A DNA stretch of 64,000 nt. Source: Larsenimonas rhizosphaerae. Lineage in GTDB: Bacteria > Pseudomonadota > Gammaproteobacteria > Pseudomonadales > Halomonadaceae. The stretch spans positions 831,366-895,365 of the forward strand of contig NZ_JAMLJK010000001.1 in the NCBI RefSeq assembly GCF_023700005.1, read 5' to 3'. The first letter of the stretch is position 1, and each line of letters opens with the position of its first letter. The notes under the pieces were generated by a model. The model did not search any database and was not told the origin of the DNA. It worked only from the letters and a program-made list of their open reading frames with translations. Both the position numbers and the translations under genes were made by a program. Below are positions 23,180 to 31,665 of this stretch, in pieces.

Positions 23180-24808
23180 TCAAAGCACCGCAATGGCTGA
23201 ATCGGTTCGGGGTTCCGTGCCGCCGCACAATACGCCGGTGGCAGGGTCTCGCAGGATGATCTGGCCACGACCAAAACCGGTGCGGTCAAAGGCGCTCTCG
23301 ACCTTGTGTCCACGGCTGCGTAGCTCTTTCATAAGGTGCAGCGGGTAACCGGCTTCGATGGCAATACGCTTGCCCCCCATCCATTGCCAGCGTGGGGCAT
23401 CCAGTGCCGCCTGAGGGTCAAGGCCGAAGTCCAGCAGGTTCATCACCACCTGCATATGTCCCTGGGGTTGCATGAAACCGCCCATCACGCCAAAGGGGCC
23501 CAGTGCCTGGCCGTCGCGGGTCAGAAAGCCTGGAATGATGGTATGAAATGAGCGTTTGCCGGGAGAAAGCGCATTGACGTGGGTTGAGTCGAGGGAAAAG
23601 CCCTGGCCGCGATTTTGCAGCGCAATGCCTGTATTCGGCACGACAACGCCCGAGCCGAAGCCATGAAAGTTGCTTTGGATGAACGATACCATATTGCCCT
23701 CGGCATCGGCGGTAGCCAGATAGACCGTACCGCCCTGGGGGGGCGTGCCAGGCGTGGGATCGCAGGCCGTATCCGTGATGGTATCGCGTCGGCTGGCTGC
23801 GTAGGACTCACTCAGCAGCGTTGCCGTATCGGTGGTCATGTGTGCCGGGTCGGCAATGAAGGCGTGGCCATCGGTATATGCCAGTTTCATGGCCTCGCAC
23901 TGGCGGTGCAGGACGGTAATGTCGTCCCGGGCATGCAGGTCGTCATAGCCGCCGACAATATTGAGCGCCATCAGGGCTACCAGGCCCTGGCCATTGGGAG
24001 GAATTTCCCACACATCCACGCCGCGATAACGGGTGGAGATCGGATCGACCCATTCACACTGGTGCGCGGCAAGGTCTTCCGCATGCAGGTAGCCCCCGGT
24101 CGTTCTGGAGAAGGCATCGATCCGTTCGGCCAGCGCGCCCCGATAAAAGCTTTCACAGCTGGTATCGGCCAGTTCGGCCAGAGTATCGGCGTGGGCATCA
24201 CTTTTAAACATTTCGCCGGCACGTGGCGCGCGTCCCTTCGGCGCAAAGGTTTCGAACCAGCCCTGTGTCGCGGGCTCGGTGAACGCCTTCGTGAAGGTGG
24301 CGTGAGCCTGCTCCCACAACTGGCTGATGACGGGCGTTACGGGAAAGCCTTCTCGTGCCAGAGTGATGGCCGGTGTCAGCAGATCAGCAAACGGCAGCTT
24401 GCCGAATCGGCGTGACAGTTCGGCCCATGCAGAAGGGGTGCCCGGTACGGTCACTGGCAGCCAGCCGTACATGGGCATGGTGTCATGGCCTCCGGCCTTG
24501 ACCGCATCGATGGTCAGCGCCTTCGGAGCAGCGCCGCTGGCATTGAGGCCGTGCAGCGTGCCCTTGCCGTTATCATCCTTGATCCATACCAGCGCAAAGG
24601 CATCGCTGCCAATGCCGTTACAGGTCGGTTCCACGACGGTCAGGGCGGCGGCGGTGGCAATGGCAGCGTCAATGGCATTGCCGCCGCGGGCCAGCATGTC
24701 GCGGCCGGCCTGTGCTGCCAGTGGCTGGCTGGCAGCAACCATGCCGCCGCGGGCATACGTGGCACTACGCTCGGAAGGGTAGGGGTTCTGTGATGAAAAC
24801 GGGAACAT
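23180..24808 (-). CDS. Gamma-glutamyltransferase-family Ntn hydrolase
   Basis: A 542-residue GGT-family protein. The N-terminal signature is GGMVAASQPLAAQAGRDMLARGGNAIDAAIA. The expected autocleavage site is GGT at 359-361, making Thr361 the N-terminal nucleophile of the small subunit (TVYLATADAEGN, then SNFHGFGSG). PFGVMGGFMQPQGH and the substrate-binding Gly-Gly pair are present. No convincing signal peptide is seen, so a cytoplasmic YwrD-like acylase/hydrolase is likelier than periplasmic glutathione GGT. It leads an operon with the CHR pair and is divergent from a GntR regulator. The physiological substrate is unknown. Confidence 0.88.
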   Translation of the reverse strand: MFPFSSQNPYPSERSATYARGGMVAASQPLAAQAGRDMLARGGNAIDAAIATAAALTVVEPTCNGIGSDAFALVWIKDDNGKGTLHGLNASGAAPKALTIDAVKAGGHDTMPMYGWLPVTVPGTPSAWAELSRRFGKLPFADLLTPAITLAREGFPVTPVISQLWEQAHATFTKAFTEPATQGWFETFAPKGRAPRAGEMFKSDAHADTLAELADTSCESFYRGALAERIDAFSRTTGGYLHAEDLAAHQCEWVDPISTRYRGVDVWEIPPNGQGLVALMALNIVGGYDDLHARDDITVLHRQCEAMKLAYTDGHAFIADPAHMTTDTATLLSESYAASRRDTITDTACDPTPGTPPQGGTVYLATADAEGNMVSFIQSNFHGFGSGVVVPNTGIALQNRGQGFSLDSTHVNALSPGKRSFHTIIPGFLTRDGQALGPFGVMGGFMQPQGHMQVVMNLLDFGLDPQAALDAPRWQWMGGKRIAIEAGYPLHLMKELRSRGHKVESAFDRTGFGRGQIILRDPATGVLCGGTEPRTDSAIAVL

Positions 24809-24848
24809 GGTGTCTCCAGCGGTTGTTCGTTATTGTAGGGCCGAGAAG

Positions 24849-24877
24849 AAATCGATTTTCATCATAAAATCGATTTT
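24849..24877. promoter_or_regulatory. Paired ATCGAT palindromes, candidate GntR operator
   Basis: AAATCGATTT (24849-24858) and AAAATCGATTTT (24866-24877) are two perfect palindromes with centres 18 bp apart. They lie in the 133-bp region between the divergent gamma-glutamyltransferase and GntR-family genes. Two similar dyads here fit binding of a dimeric FCD-type regulator controlling both directions. Confidence 0.6.
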
Positions 24878-24941
24878 TTGCACTATGCGCTGCCCTGCCA
24901 GGGCTGTCAACGCGATGGATATACTGAAAAGGAGGCGCTCG

Positions 24942-25589
24942 GTGGGCATGTCATCGGAGCAGTTGCTGGAGCAGTTACGGCGTGATGTCGTGACCGGTAT
25001 CTTTATTGCCGGAGAAAAGCTGCCTATAGATGCCCTTCGTCAGCGCTATGGTGCAGGGCTGAGTCCGCTGCGCGAAGTGCTGAATCGACTGGCTGCGACG
25101 GGGTTGATAGAGCAGCTGCCACAGCGCGGTTTTCGGGTGCCCGCGCTGACTCGGGCAGATCTTGAGGACGTGGCATCACTGCGTATCGAGCTTGAAACAC
25201 GAGCACTGCGCGACGCGTTGATACATGGCGATGATCACTGGCTGGATGAGGTGATGGCATGCCTGTATCGGCTGAAGCGTACTCCGCTGCGGCCTGATGC
25301 TGACGTCGAGCAGTGGGAAATGTGCCATCGAGCCTTTCATCTGGCACTGATCGGGGCCTGTCCGTCGCCCTGGCGCCGCCGCTTTGTCGGTGTCCTGTAC
25401 GATCAGTTTGATCGTTATCGTCGTGCAGCGCCCGAGCGCCCGGATCTGCGTGATACCCTGGATGCCCACCATGAGCAGCTGGCCACGCTGGCGGAGCGCC
25501 GCCAGGTCGAGGAAGCCGTGGCCCTGTTGGAGCGCCACATTCAATTATCCTTCGAGGTGGCTCTGGACTGTCTGCCTCACTCAGCGTGA
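24942..25589 (+). CDS. GntR-family transcriptional regulator, FCD/FadR type
   Basis: A 215-residue regulator. The GTG start at 24942 is six bases after AAAAGGAGG; longer in-frame starts lack a ribosome site and conserved sequence. The N-terminal winged HTH (LLEQLRRDVVTGIFIAGEKLPIDALRQRYGAGLSPLREVLNRLAATGLIEQLPQRGFRV) is followed by an all-helical FCD domain with metal-ligand-type residues (WEMCHRAFHLALIGACP, then DTLDAHHEQLATLAE, then ALLERHI). Ligands are usually small carboxylates. It most likely controls the divergent gamma-glutamyltransferase/CHR operon. Its 3' end overlaps the convergent yigZ by 13 bp. Confidence 0.88.
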   Translation: MGMSSEQLLEQLRRDVVTGIFIAGEKLPIDALRQRYGAGLSPLREVLNRLAATGLIEQLPQRGFRVPALTRADLEDVASLRIELETRALRDALIHGDDHWLDEVMACLYRLKRTPLRPDADVEQWEMCHRAFHLALIGACPSPWRRRFVGVLYDQFDRYRRAAPERPDLRDTLDAHHEQLATLAERRQVEEAVALLERHIQLSFEVALDCLPHSA

Positions 25590-26206
25590 GTGGAAGTGAT
25601 CAGTGTGGCTTCGCCTGCCAGGCGCGCCTTGAGGGGGGCAATATCACACGGTGTATCGTTCGGCCACTGCAGGGCAAGGCGGACGCCCTGAGCAGTATAT
25701 TCGGCATCGGTGACCTTGCCGGCCTGCTGTTCTATCCAGAAGCGGGCTTCCTGTTCGCCCGCAAAGCTGACATCCAGCCACAGGGCATGGCGTGGCACAT
25801 GCGTAATCGTTGGCAGCTGTTCAAGGGCCAGCGTCACTGATTTGGTGTAGGCCCGGGCCAGCCCGCCGGTGCCCAGCTTGATTCCCCCGAAATAGCGAAT
25901 GGCAACACAGCCGATGTGGCCCAGCCCGCTGCCTTCCAGCGCCTGATACATGGGCCGACCCGCCGTGCCGCCGGGCTCGCCATCATCGGAAAAGCCGATA
26001 TCACGCTGCTCACCGGGTGGCCCGGCAATGAAGGCCAGACAGTGGTGACGAGCATCCGGAAAGTGCGCGCGCGCACGCTGGAGAAGGGCCTGCGCATCCG
26101 CGGGTGCTGGCGTGTGAGCCGCCCAGGTAATGAAGCGGCTTTTCTGTACTTCGAACTCGACGACCCAGGGCGCATCAGGCTCATTGGCGGGAATTTCGTA
26201 GGCCAT
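25577..26206 (-). CDS. yigZ: YigZ/IMPACT family protein
   Basis: A 209-residue UPF0029/IMPACT protein. The N-terminal domain has the conserved KSRFITWAAHT, ARHHCLAFIAG, GFSDDGEPGGTAGRPMYQALEGSGLGHIGCVAIRYFGGIKLGTGGLARAYTK signature. The C-terminal domain is ferredoxin-like. The biochemical function of bacterial YigZ is not settled; a role in translation control or peptide/nucleic-acid binding has been suggested. Its ATG overlaps the stop of the S24 protein (ATGA), indicating co-translation, and its 3' end overlaps the convergent GntR gene. Confidence 0.9.
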   Translation of the reverse strand: MAYEIPANEPDAPWVVEFEVQKSRFITWAAHTPAPADAQALLQRARAHFPDARHHCLAFIAGPPGEQRDIGFSDDGEPGGTAGRPMYQALEGSGLGHIGCVAIRYFGGIKLGTGGLARAYTKSVTLALEQLPTITHVPRHALWLDVSFAGEQEARFWIEQQAGKVTDAEYTAQGVRLALQWPNDTPCDIAPLKARLAGEATLITSTHAE

Positions 26207-26682
26207 CAGGCAACCTGATCGTTTTGCGGGCGAGCCACGCCCATGACCAGCCCGAGCACCTGAATGTCATCGTTTTTAAGGTAGATCGGTGCCATGGCAT
26301 CATTGGCAGGCTGCAAGCGCACGCCACTCCTGTCGATGTAGAGTTTTTTAAGGGTCACTTCCTGGTTATTGATCAGCACCACGGCTGTCTCGCCGTTTTC
26401 GGCCGACTCGTGCCGTTCGATAATGATGATGTCGCCATCAAAGATATTGCAGTCGATCATCGAGTTGCCACGCACCTTGAGCGCATAGGTGTTGCGGCGA
26501 ACCATTCGGGACGGAATGCGCACGGTATCATCCGTGCCGCAGGCTTCGATGGGCAGGCCGGCCGATACCAGCCCGAGCAGTGGAACATCAACCAGTTCAT
26601 CCGGGTCGATTTCCTCCCAGGCCAGGGCATCCAGCGGCAGATTGGGCAGGCGGTGCAGAAAACGCGGTTCAGCAGTCGACAT
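26206..26682 (-). CDS. LexA-like S24 peptidase lacking a DNA-binding domain
   Basis: A 158-residue protein (start 26682) matching only the C-terminal half of LexA. It has a possible self-cleavage Ala-Gly at residues 41-42 (LVSAGLPIEA), the catalytic Ser74 in RGNSMIDCNIFDGDI and Lys112 in QEVTLKKLY. The 30 or so residues before the cleavage site show no helix-turn-helix. The architecture recalls UmuD, but no umuC is near and the sequence is closer to LexA/phage-repressor tails. No SOS box was seen upstream. It is translationally coupled to yigZ and divergent from ccmA. Role unknown. Confidence 0.82.
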   Translation of the reverse strand: MSTAEPRFLHRLPNLPLDALAWEEIDPDELVDVPLLGLVSAGLPIEACGTDDTVRIPSRMVRRNTYALKVRGNSMIDCNIFDGDIIIIERHESAENGETAVVLINNQEVTLKKLYIDRSGVRLQPANDAMAPIYLKNDDIQVLGLVMGVARPQNDQVA

Positions 26683-26870
26683 GACGGGGAAACTCCAGCA
26701 GGCGATCCGTTGAGGTTCGAGCATCATAGCAGGGCGTCCGCCGATTAATCACCCTTCCATGATGGAGCGCCGGTGGCTCGTCTGCGCCTTTCGTAGTAAA
26801 GTTGCACCCCCTGATAATTGATGATCGTCGGCGTTTCATGGCGCTGGCTCCCCAACGTAAAGGACGTCGT

Positions 26871-27521
26871 GTGAGTGCCCAGCTTCAGGCATGCCGGCTC
26901 GGGTGTGAACGCGATGACCGGTGGCTTTTCAGAGATCTATCCCTGACGCTTGCCCCCGGCGACCTGTGTCGGATCGAAGGCCCCAATGGCAGTGGCAAGA
27001 CCAGCCTGATAAAGCTCCTGACCGGTCAGCTTCCGCCCGATGAGGGCGAGGTGCGCTGGCTGGGCCAGCCCTTGCCGGCAGCGCGGCCGGTGCTGGAGCG
27101 TTCGCTTCTGTATGTCGGCCATCTGGCTGGTGTGAAGGGGGCCCTGACGCCGCTTGAAAATCTTGCCTGGTATCAGGCACTTCATACCACGCCGGATGCC
27201 GGTGCAGAGGCGGCGCGCTGGCATGCTCTGGCCGAGGTTGGTCTTGCCGGATTCGAGGATGTGCCGGTGCAGCAGCTCTCCGCCGGGCAGCAGCGGCGGG
27301 CCGGGCTGGCGCGTCTTCATGTCGTGGATCGGCCGCTCTGGATACTGGATGAACCGTTTACCGCTATCGACCGTGCCGGAGTGGATGTGCTGGAACAATT
27401 GGTTCACTTGCGTTGTCAGAACGGCGGCACCGTTATCGTGATTACGCATCATGCATTCAGTGCCATTCCCCTGACGCATCATGTTCGGCTGGATGGCCGA
27501 GGAGGCCATGATGTCCTCTGA
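26871..27521 (+). CDS. ccmA: Cytochrome c maturation ABC ATPase CcmA
   Basis: A 216-residue ABC ATPase. The GTG at 26871 is six bases after TAAAGGA and gives the normal CcmA length. Walker A is IEGPNGSGKTSLIKLL, the signature is QQLSAGQQRRAGLARL (LSxGQ) and Walker B LWILDEPFTAID, followed by VIVITHH. With CcmB it drives release of holo-CcmE from the CcmC-CcmE-heme complex at the inner membrane. First gene of ccmABCDEFGHI; overlaps ccmB. Confidence 0.96.
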   Translation: MSAQLQACRLGCERDDRWLFRDLSLTLAPGDLCRIEGPNGSGKTSLIKLLTGQLPPDEGEVRWLGQPLPAARPVLERSLLYVGHLAGVKGALTPLENLAWYQALHTTPDAGAEAARWHALAEVGLAGFEDVPVQQLSAGQQRRAGLARLHVVDRPLWILDEPFTAIDRAGVDVLEQLVHLRCQNGGTVIVITHHAFSAIPLTHHVRLDGRGGHDVL

Positions 27522-28206
27522 TTCCGGCCCGCAGTGGCGTCGCGCCTTCTGCGCCGTGCTGGTGCGTGATATGCGCCTGCGCCTGCGTCATGGGAGTGAC
27601 TGGGGCAGTCCGCTGGTGTTTTTTGCCCTGATTACCACGTTGTTCCCGTTGGCGACCACGCCTGACCCGGTGACTCTGGCGCGGGTAGCGCCGGGGGTGG
27701 TGTGGGTGGCGGCACTGCTGGCCGTGCTGCTCTCGCTGGAGGCCCTGTTTCGGGAAGACCGGGATGACGGCACGCTGGAGCAGATGATGTTTTCACCGGT
27801 GCCGACCTGGTGGCTGGTCCTGGCCAAGCTCTGCGCGCACTGGTTGATGACCGGGCTACCGCTGGCTCTGGTGGCCCCGGTGCCGGGGATCATGCTGGCC
27901 CTGCCGGCCCAGGGGTTCTGGGCCCTGTCCCTGAGTCTGGCCCTCGGGAGTGCCACACTGATTCTGATCGGTGCCATCGGGGCGGCTCTGACAGTCAGCG
28001 TGAGACGCGGTGGCCTGCTGTTGTCCCTGATGGTCCTGCCGCTTTATATACCGGTACTGATTTTCGGTGCCGGCGTGGTGCGTCTGGCCGGCGAAGGGGC
28101 GGCCGTTGCGCCGTATCTTGCGATCCTTGGTGCCCTGCTGGCCGGTGCACTGGCGCTGGCGCCCTGGGCCTGTGCAGCCGCGCTGCGCCTGGGTCAGGAC
28201 AGCTGA
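27511..28206 (+). CDS. ccmB: Heme exporter membrane protein CcmB
   Basis: A 231-residue inner-membrane protein with six hydrophobic segments. Family motifs include RDMRLRLRHGSDWGSPLVFFALITTLFPLA, where CcmB has its conserved FF...FPLA region, and LFREDRDDGTLEQM. The ATG at 27511 lies five bases after GAGGAGG and overlaps the end of ccmA by 11 bp. It forms the transmembrane part of the CcmAB transporter that acts with CcmC in loading heme on CcmE. Confidence 0.95.
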   Translation: MSSDSGPQWRRAFCAVLVRDMRLRLRHGSDWGSPLVFFALITTLFPLATTPDPVTLARVAPGVVWVAALLAVLLSLEALFREDRDDGTLEQMMFSPVPTWWLVLAKLCAHWLMTGLPLALVAPVPGIMLALPAQGFWALSLSLALGSATLILIGAIGAALTVSVRRGGLLLSLMVLPLYIPVLIFGAGVVRLAGEGAAVAPYLAILGALLAGALALAPWACAAALRLGQDS

Positions 28207-28237
28207 TTTTTTCAATTTCCCTGTGAGCAATGACGTC

Positions 28238-28999
28238 ATGTGGCAATGGATACATAAATGGGGCTCACCCAGGGTCTTCTACCGATTCAGCCTGCGGGTA
28301 ACGCCCTGGCTCTGGTGCGCGGCAGCGCTGCTGCTGGGCATCGGGGCTGTCTGGGGGCTTGCCTTTGCTCCCCCTGATTACCAGCAGCACGACAGTTTCC
28401 GGATCATTTACGTGCATGTGCCGAGCGCCATGCTGGCAGAATCCTGCTTTGCCCTGCTGGCTGTGTGTGGCGCGATCTTTCTGGTCTGGAAAATCAAGCT
28501 GGCCGATATGGTGGCCCGGGTGGCTGCCCCCTTCGGTGCCAGCATGACCTTCGGGGCGCTGGTATCCGGTGCCGTGTGGGGCATTCCAACCTGGGGAACC
28601 TGGTGGGTATGGGACGCACGTCTGACGTCGATGCTGATTCTGCTGTTTCTCTACATGGGCGTAATGGCCCTGCGTTACGCCTTTGATCGTCCGGACAGTG
28701 GCGGGCGCGCAGCAGCGGTGCTGGCGCTGGTCGGGGTGGTCAATCTGCCGATCATCAAGTATTCGGTCGACTGGTGGAACACGTTGCATCAGAAATCGTC
28801 CTTCAGCCTGACTCAGGCGCCGTCCATGCCGGCCAGCATGTGGGTACCGCTGTTATTGATGATGCTGGGCAGCTATCTGCTGTTTGCCGCGCTGGTACTG
28901 ACCCGAACGCGGCATGAAATCCTGCGGCGCGAGTCGCGCTCACGCTGGGTTCGGGCGCTGATTGCGCCGGATGCCGGCTCCTCCGACACGGGAGTGTAA
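28238..28999 (+). CDS. ccmC: Heme delivery protein CcmC
   Basis: A 253-residue membrane protein with six predicted segments and the tryptophan-rich WWD heme-binding motif WGIPTWGTWWVWDARLTS at about residue 115-135. Conserved periplasmic histidines occur in IIYVHVPSAM (about residue 60) and WWNTLHQKSS (about 180). CcmC attaches heme covalently to CcmE. The start at ATG 28238 (MWQWIHKWGSP) is supported by alignment; a GTG at 28223 is an alternative. The stop overlaps the ccmD start (TAATG). Confidence 0.96.
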   Translation: MWQWIHKWGSPRVFYRFSLRVTPWLWCAAALLLGIGAVWGLAFAPPDYQQHDSFRIIYVHVPSAMLAESCFALLAVCGAIFLVWKIKLADMVARVAAPFGASMTFGALVSGAVWGIPTWGTWWVWDARLTSMLILLFLYMGVMALRYAFDRPDSGGRAAAVLALVGVVNLPIIKYSVDWWNTLHQKSSFSLTQAPSMPASMWVPLLLMMLGSYLLFAALVLTRTRHEILRRESRSRWVRALIAPDAGSSDTGV

Positions 29000-29178
29000 T
29001 GGTGGCCTTTGATTCCCTGAACGCGTTCATGTCAATGAACGGCTATGGCCTGTACGTCTGGACGGCCTGGGGCGTGATTACCGGCCTGTGTGTGGCACAG
29101 GTAATCATGGCCCGGCTGGAACACCGTCGTATCGTGCAACGGATCCGGCGACAGATCCGGCGGGAGCAACAGCTGTGA
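28999..29178 (+). CDS. ccmD: Heme exporter protein CcmD
   Basis: A 59-residue protein starting at the ATG that overlaps the ccmC stop and ending in a TGA that overlaps the ccmE start (GTGA). It reads MVAFDSLNAFMSMNGYGLYV, a single transmembrane helix (WTAWGVITGLCVAQVIMA) and a basic cytoplasmic tail rich in Arg (RRIVQRIRRQIRREQQL), the expected CcmD layout. The FxSMxGYxxYVW pattern is characteristic. CcmD stabilises the CcmABC-CcmE complex and is required for release of holo-CcmE. Short enough to be missed by automatic calling. Confidence 0.95.
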   Translation: MVAFDSLNAFMSMNGYGLYVWTAWGVITGLCVAQVIMARLEHRRIVQRIRRQIRREQQL

Positions 29179-29684
29179 ACGCGGTCAGAAAGCGTCGCTT
29201 GTTCATTGTGCTGTCGCTGGTGGCACTGGCGGGTCTGGCGATCGGCTTGATGCTGTATGCCCTGGGGCAAAACATCAATTTGTTTTACAGCCCGGCCGAC
29301 ATTGCTGCCGGCAAGGCGCCGGTCGAGCGTCAGATTCGCGCGGGCGGCATTGTTCGTAAAGGCAGTCTCGCTCGTGATCAGCACAGCCTCAAGGTCCGCT
29401 TCACGGTGACCGACTTCAAGGCCGATGTGCCGGTACAGTATGACGGTATCCTGCCCGATCTGTTCCGGGAGGGGCAGGGCATCGTGGTGGTCGGTCGCCT
29501 GAATGGACAGGGGGTGATCGAGGCCGGTCAGGTGCTGGCCAAGCACGATGAAAACTATATGCCGAAAGAGGTGGCAGACGTTCTGAAGAAGGAGGGAATG
29601 TCACCGGCGGATTACCGACAGGCCGAAGCCTCGGGAGAGTTGTCCTACGAGGGCGCCTCCGATCCTTCGGCACCTTCGCGCTGA
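29175..29684 (+). CDS. ccmE: Heme chaperone CcmE
   Basis: A 169-residue periplasmic heme chaperone anchored by one N-terminal helix (LFIVLSLVALAGLAIGLMLY). The OB-fold domain contains GGIVRKGSL, VRFTVTDFKADVPVQYDGILPDLFREGQGIVVVG and the heme-binding motif with His124 in AKHDENYMP (HxxxY type), which binds the vinyl group of heme covalently. It starts at a GTG overlapping the ccmD stop. The Ala/Ser-rich C-terminal tail is flexible and not conserved. Confidence 0.96.
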   Translation: MNAVRKRRLFIVLSLVALAGLAIGLMLYALGQNINLFYSPADIAAGKAPVERQIRAGGIVRKGSLARDQHSLKVRFTVTDFKADVPVQYDGILPDLFREGQGIVVVGRLNGQGVIEAGQVLAKHDENYMPKEVADVLKKEGMSPADYRQAEASGELSYEGASDPSAPSR

Positions 29685-29709
29685 TCATCTGGATGTTGCA
29701 GGAATACTC

Positions 29710-31665
29710 ATGGTGACGGATGTACTGCCCGAACTCGGGTTTTATGCGCTGATTCTGGCGCTGGGCATGGCGGTGCTTCAAACCGTGGTGCCGTTATGGG
29801 GTGCCTGGCAGCGCCGTCCACTCTGGATGGCCTTTGCCCAGCCAATGGCCTGGGGGCAATGTACCTTCCTGGTGTTGTCGCTGGCCTGTCTGGCGACCGG
29901 GTTTTACGTCAATGATTTCAGTGTCGATTACATCGCCGCCAACTCGAACTCGGCCCTGCCCTGGTATTATCGGCTGAGCGCGGTATGGGGCAGTCATGAG
30001 GGATCGATGCTGCTGTGGTCATTGCTGCTGTCGTTCTGGGGGCTGGCGGTCAGCCTGTTTTCAAGGCGACTGCCCAGGGATCTTCTGGCCCGGGTGCTGG
30101 GCATCATGGGCGCCATCGGCAGCGGGTTTCTGCTGTTTATCCTGGTGACTTCCAACCCCTTCACCCGCACGCTGCCGGTCGTGCCTGCCGAAGGTGCTGA
30201 TCTGAATCCGTTGCTGCAGGACCCGGGGCTGATCGTTCATCCGCCCATGCTCTATATGGGCTATGTCGGGTTTTCAGTGGCCTTTGCCTTTGCCATGGCT
30301 GCCCTGCTGGGCGGGCGACTGGACGCGGCCTGGACGCGTTGGGCGCGCCCATGGACGACGGTGGCCTGGTCGTTCCTGACGCTGGGAATTGCGCTGGGCA
30401 GCTGGTGGGCCTATTACGAGCTGGGCTGGGGCGGCTGGTGGTTCTGGGACCCGGTTGAGAATGCCTCACTGATGCCCTGGCTTGTGGGAACGGCGCTGAT
30501 GCATTCGCTGGCAGCCACCGAAAAGCGGGGCACGTTTAAAAGCTGGACAGTGCTGCTGGCCATTTTCAGCTTCTCCCTGTCACTGCTGGGGACATTTCTG
30601 GTCCGCTCCGGGGTACTGACCTCGGTGCATTCCTTTGCCAATGATCCTGACCGGGGCGTTTTCATCCTGGTGCTGCTTGGACTGACGGTGGGTCTTGCGC
30701 TGCTTGTCTTTGCGCTGCGTGCTCCGCAGGTCAAAAGCCGTATTACCTTCGGCTGGCTGTCACGGGATACCTTCCTGTTGATCAACAATATCGTGCTGCT
30801 GGTCATGGCCGTGACAGTGCTGCTGGGCACGCTGTACCCCCTGCTGTTGTCCTCACTGGGTCTGGGCAAGATTTCTGTCGGCCCGCCGTACTTCAACGCC
30901 CTGTTCGTACCGCTGGCTACGCTGCTGTGTATCGCCATGGGGCTGGGGCCGCTGTCGCGCTGGAAGCAGATGTCACGCCGCACGCTGGTAAAGCGAAGTG
31001 CTTTCAGTGCGCTGGCCGCGCTGGTGCTGTCGGTGGCGCTGCCCCTGTGGCTTGATCGCCACTGGACGCCGCTGGTATCGCTTGGGTTGCTGCTGGCGCT
31101 GTGGGTGGCCCTTGCCTCACTGCGGGAGGTGGCAGGCAGCCTGTTGCGTTTTGGACTGCGCGGACCGCGCAAGCTCTCTCGCAGCCACTACGGCATGGTA
31201 CTGGGGCACCTGGGGCTGGCCGTCACGATTACCGGGATCACGCTGGTATCAAGTTACCATGTGTCCGATAACGTTCGGCTCAATGTCGGCCAGCAGGTCA
31301 TGGTCGGAGGCTATCGCTTTACCATGACCAGTCTGGGCGATCGTGAAGGACCAAACTATACCGCTACCCGGGCAACCCTTCAGGTCACGCGGAATAACCG
31401 CCTGATCAACATCATGCATCCCGAGAAACGCTTTTATCATGCCCGCCGTCAGGCGCTGACCGAAACGGCGCTGGATGCGGGGCTGTTTCGTGACGTGTAT
31501 GTCGCCATGGGTGAGCAACTGGATAACGGGGACTGGGCGCTTCGGATTCAGATCAAACCCTTCGTACGCTGGATCTGGCTTGGCGGCGTGATCATGGCGC
31601 TGGGGGGAGGGCTGGCCGTGTGGGACCGTCGCTATCGCCGTCAACTTCGCAAGGAGCAACTGTAA
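29710..31665 (+). CDS. ccmF: Cytochrome c heme lyase subunit CcmF
   Basis: A 651-residue polytopic membrane protein with more than a dozen hydrophobic helices. The WWD motif WGGWWFWDPVENASLMPWL is at about residue 240-258. Conserved histidine-containing loops are present, for example VWGSHEGSMLLW and LIVHPPMLYMGYVG. CcmF with CcmH and CcmI ligates heme from CcmE to apocytochrome c. The length matches the family. The stop is immediately followed by the ATG of ccmG with no spacer. Confidence 0.97.
   Translation: MVTDVLPELGFYALILALGMAVLQTVVPLWGAWQRRPLWMAFAQPMAWGQCTFLVLSLACLATGFYVNDFSVDYIAANSNSALPWYYRLSAVWGSHEGSMLLWSLLLSFWGLAVSLFSRRLPRDLLARVLGIMGAIGSGFLLFILVTSNPFTRTLPVVPAEGADLNPLLQDPGLIVHPPMLYMGYVGFSVAFAFAMAALLGGRLDAAWTRWARPWTTVAWSFLTLGIALGSWWAYYELGWGGWWFWDPVENASLMPWLVGTALMHSLAATEKRGTFKSWTVLLAIFSFSLSLLGTFLVRSGVLTSVHSFANDPDRGVFILVLLGLTVGLALLVFALRAPQVKSRITFGWLSRDTFLLINNIVLLVMAVTVLLGTLYPLLLSSLGLGKISVGPPYFNALFVPLATLLCIAMGLGPLSRWKQMSRRTLVKRSAFSALAALVLSVALPLWLDRHWTPLVSLGLLLALWVALASLREVAGSLLRFGLRGPRKLSRSHYGMVLGHLGLAVTITGITLVSSYHVSDNVRLNVGQQVMVGGYRFTMTSLGDREGPNYTATRATLQVTRNNRLINIMHPEKRFYHARRQALTETALDAGLFRDVYVAMGEQLDNGDWALRIQIKPFVRWIWLGGVIMALGGGLAVWDRRYRRQLRKEQL

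Noticed and set aside
26206-26682. Full LexA repressor or UmuD
   Set aside because: There is no N-terminal helix-turn-helix for LexA, and neither a umuC neighbour nor an SOS box to support UmuD.
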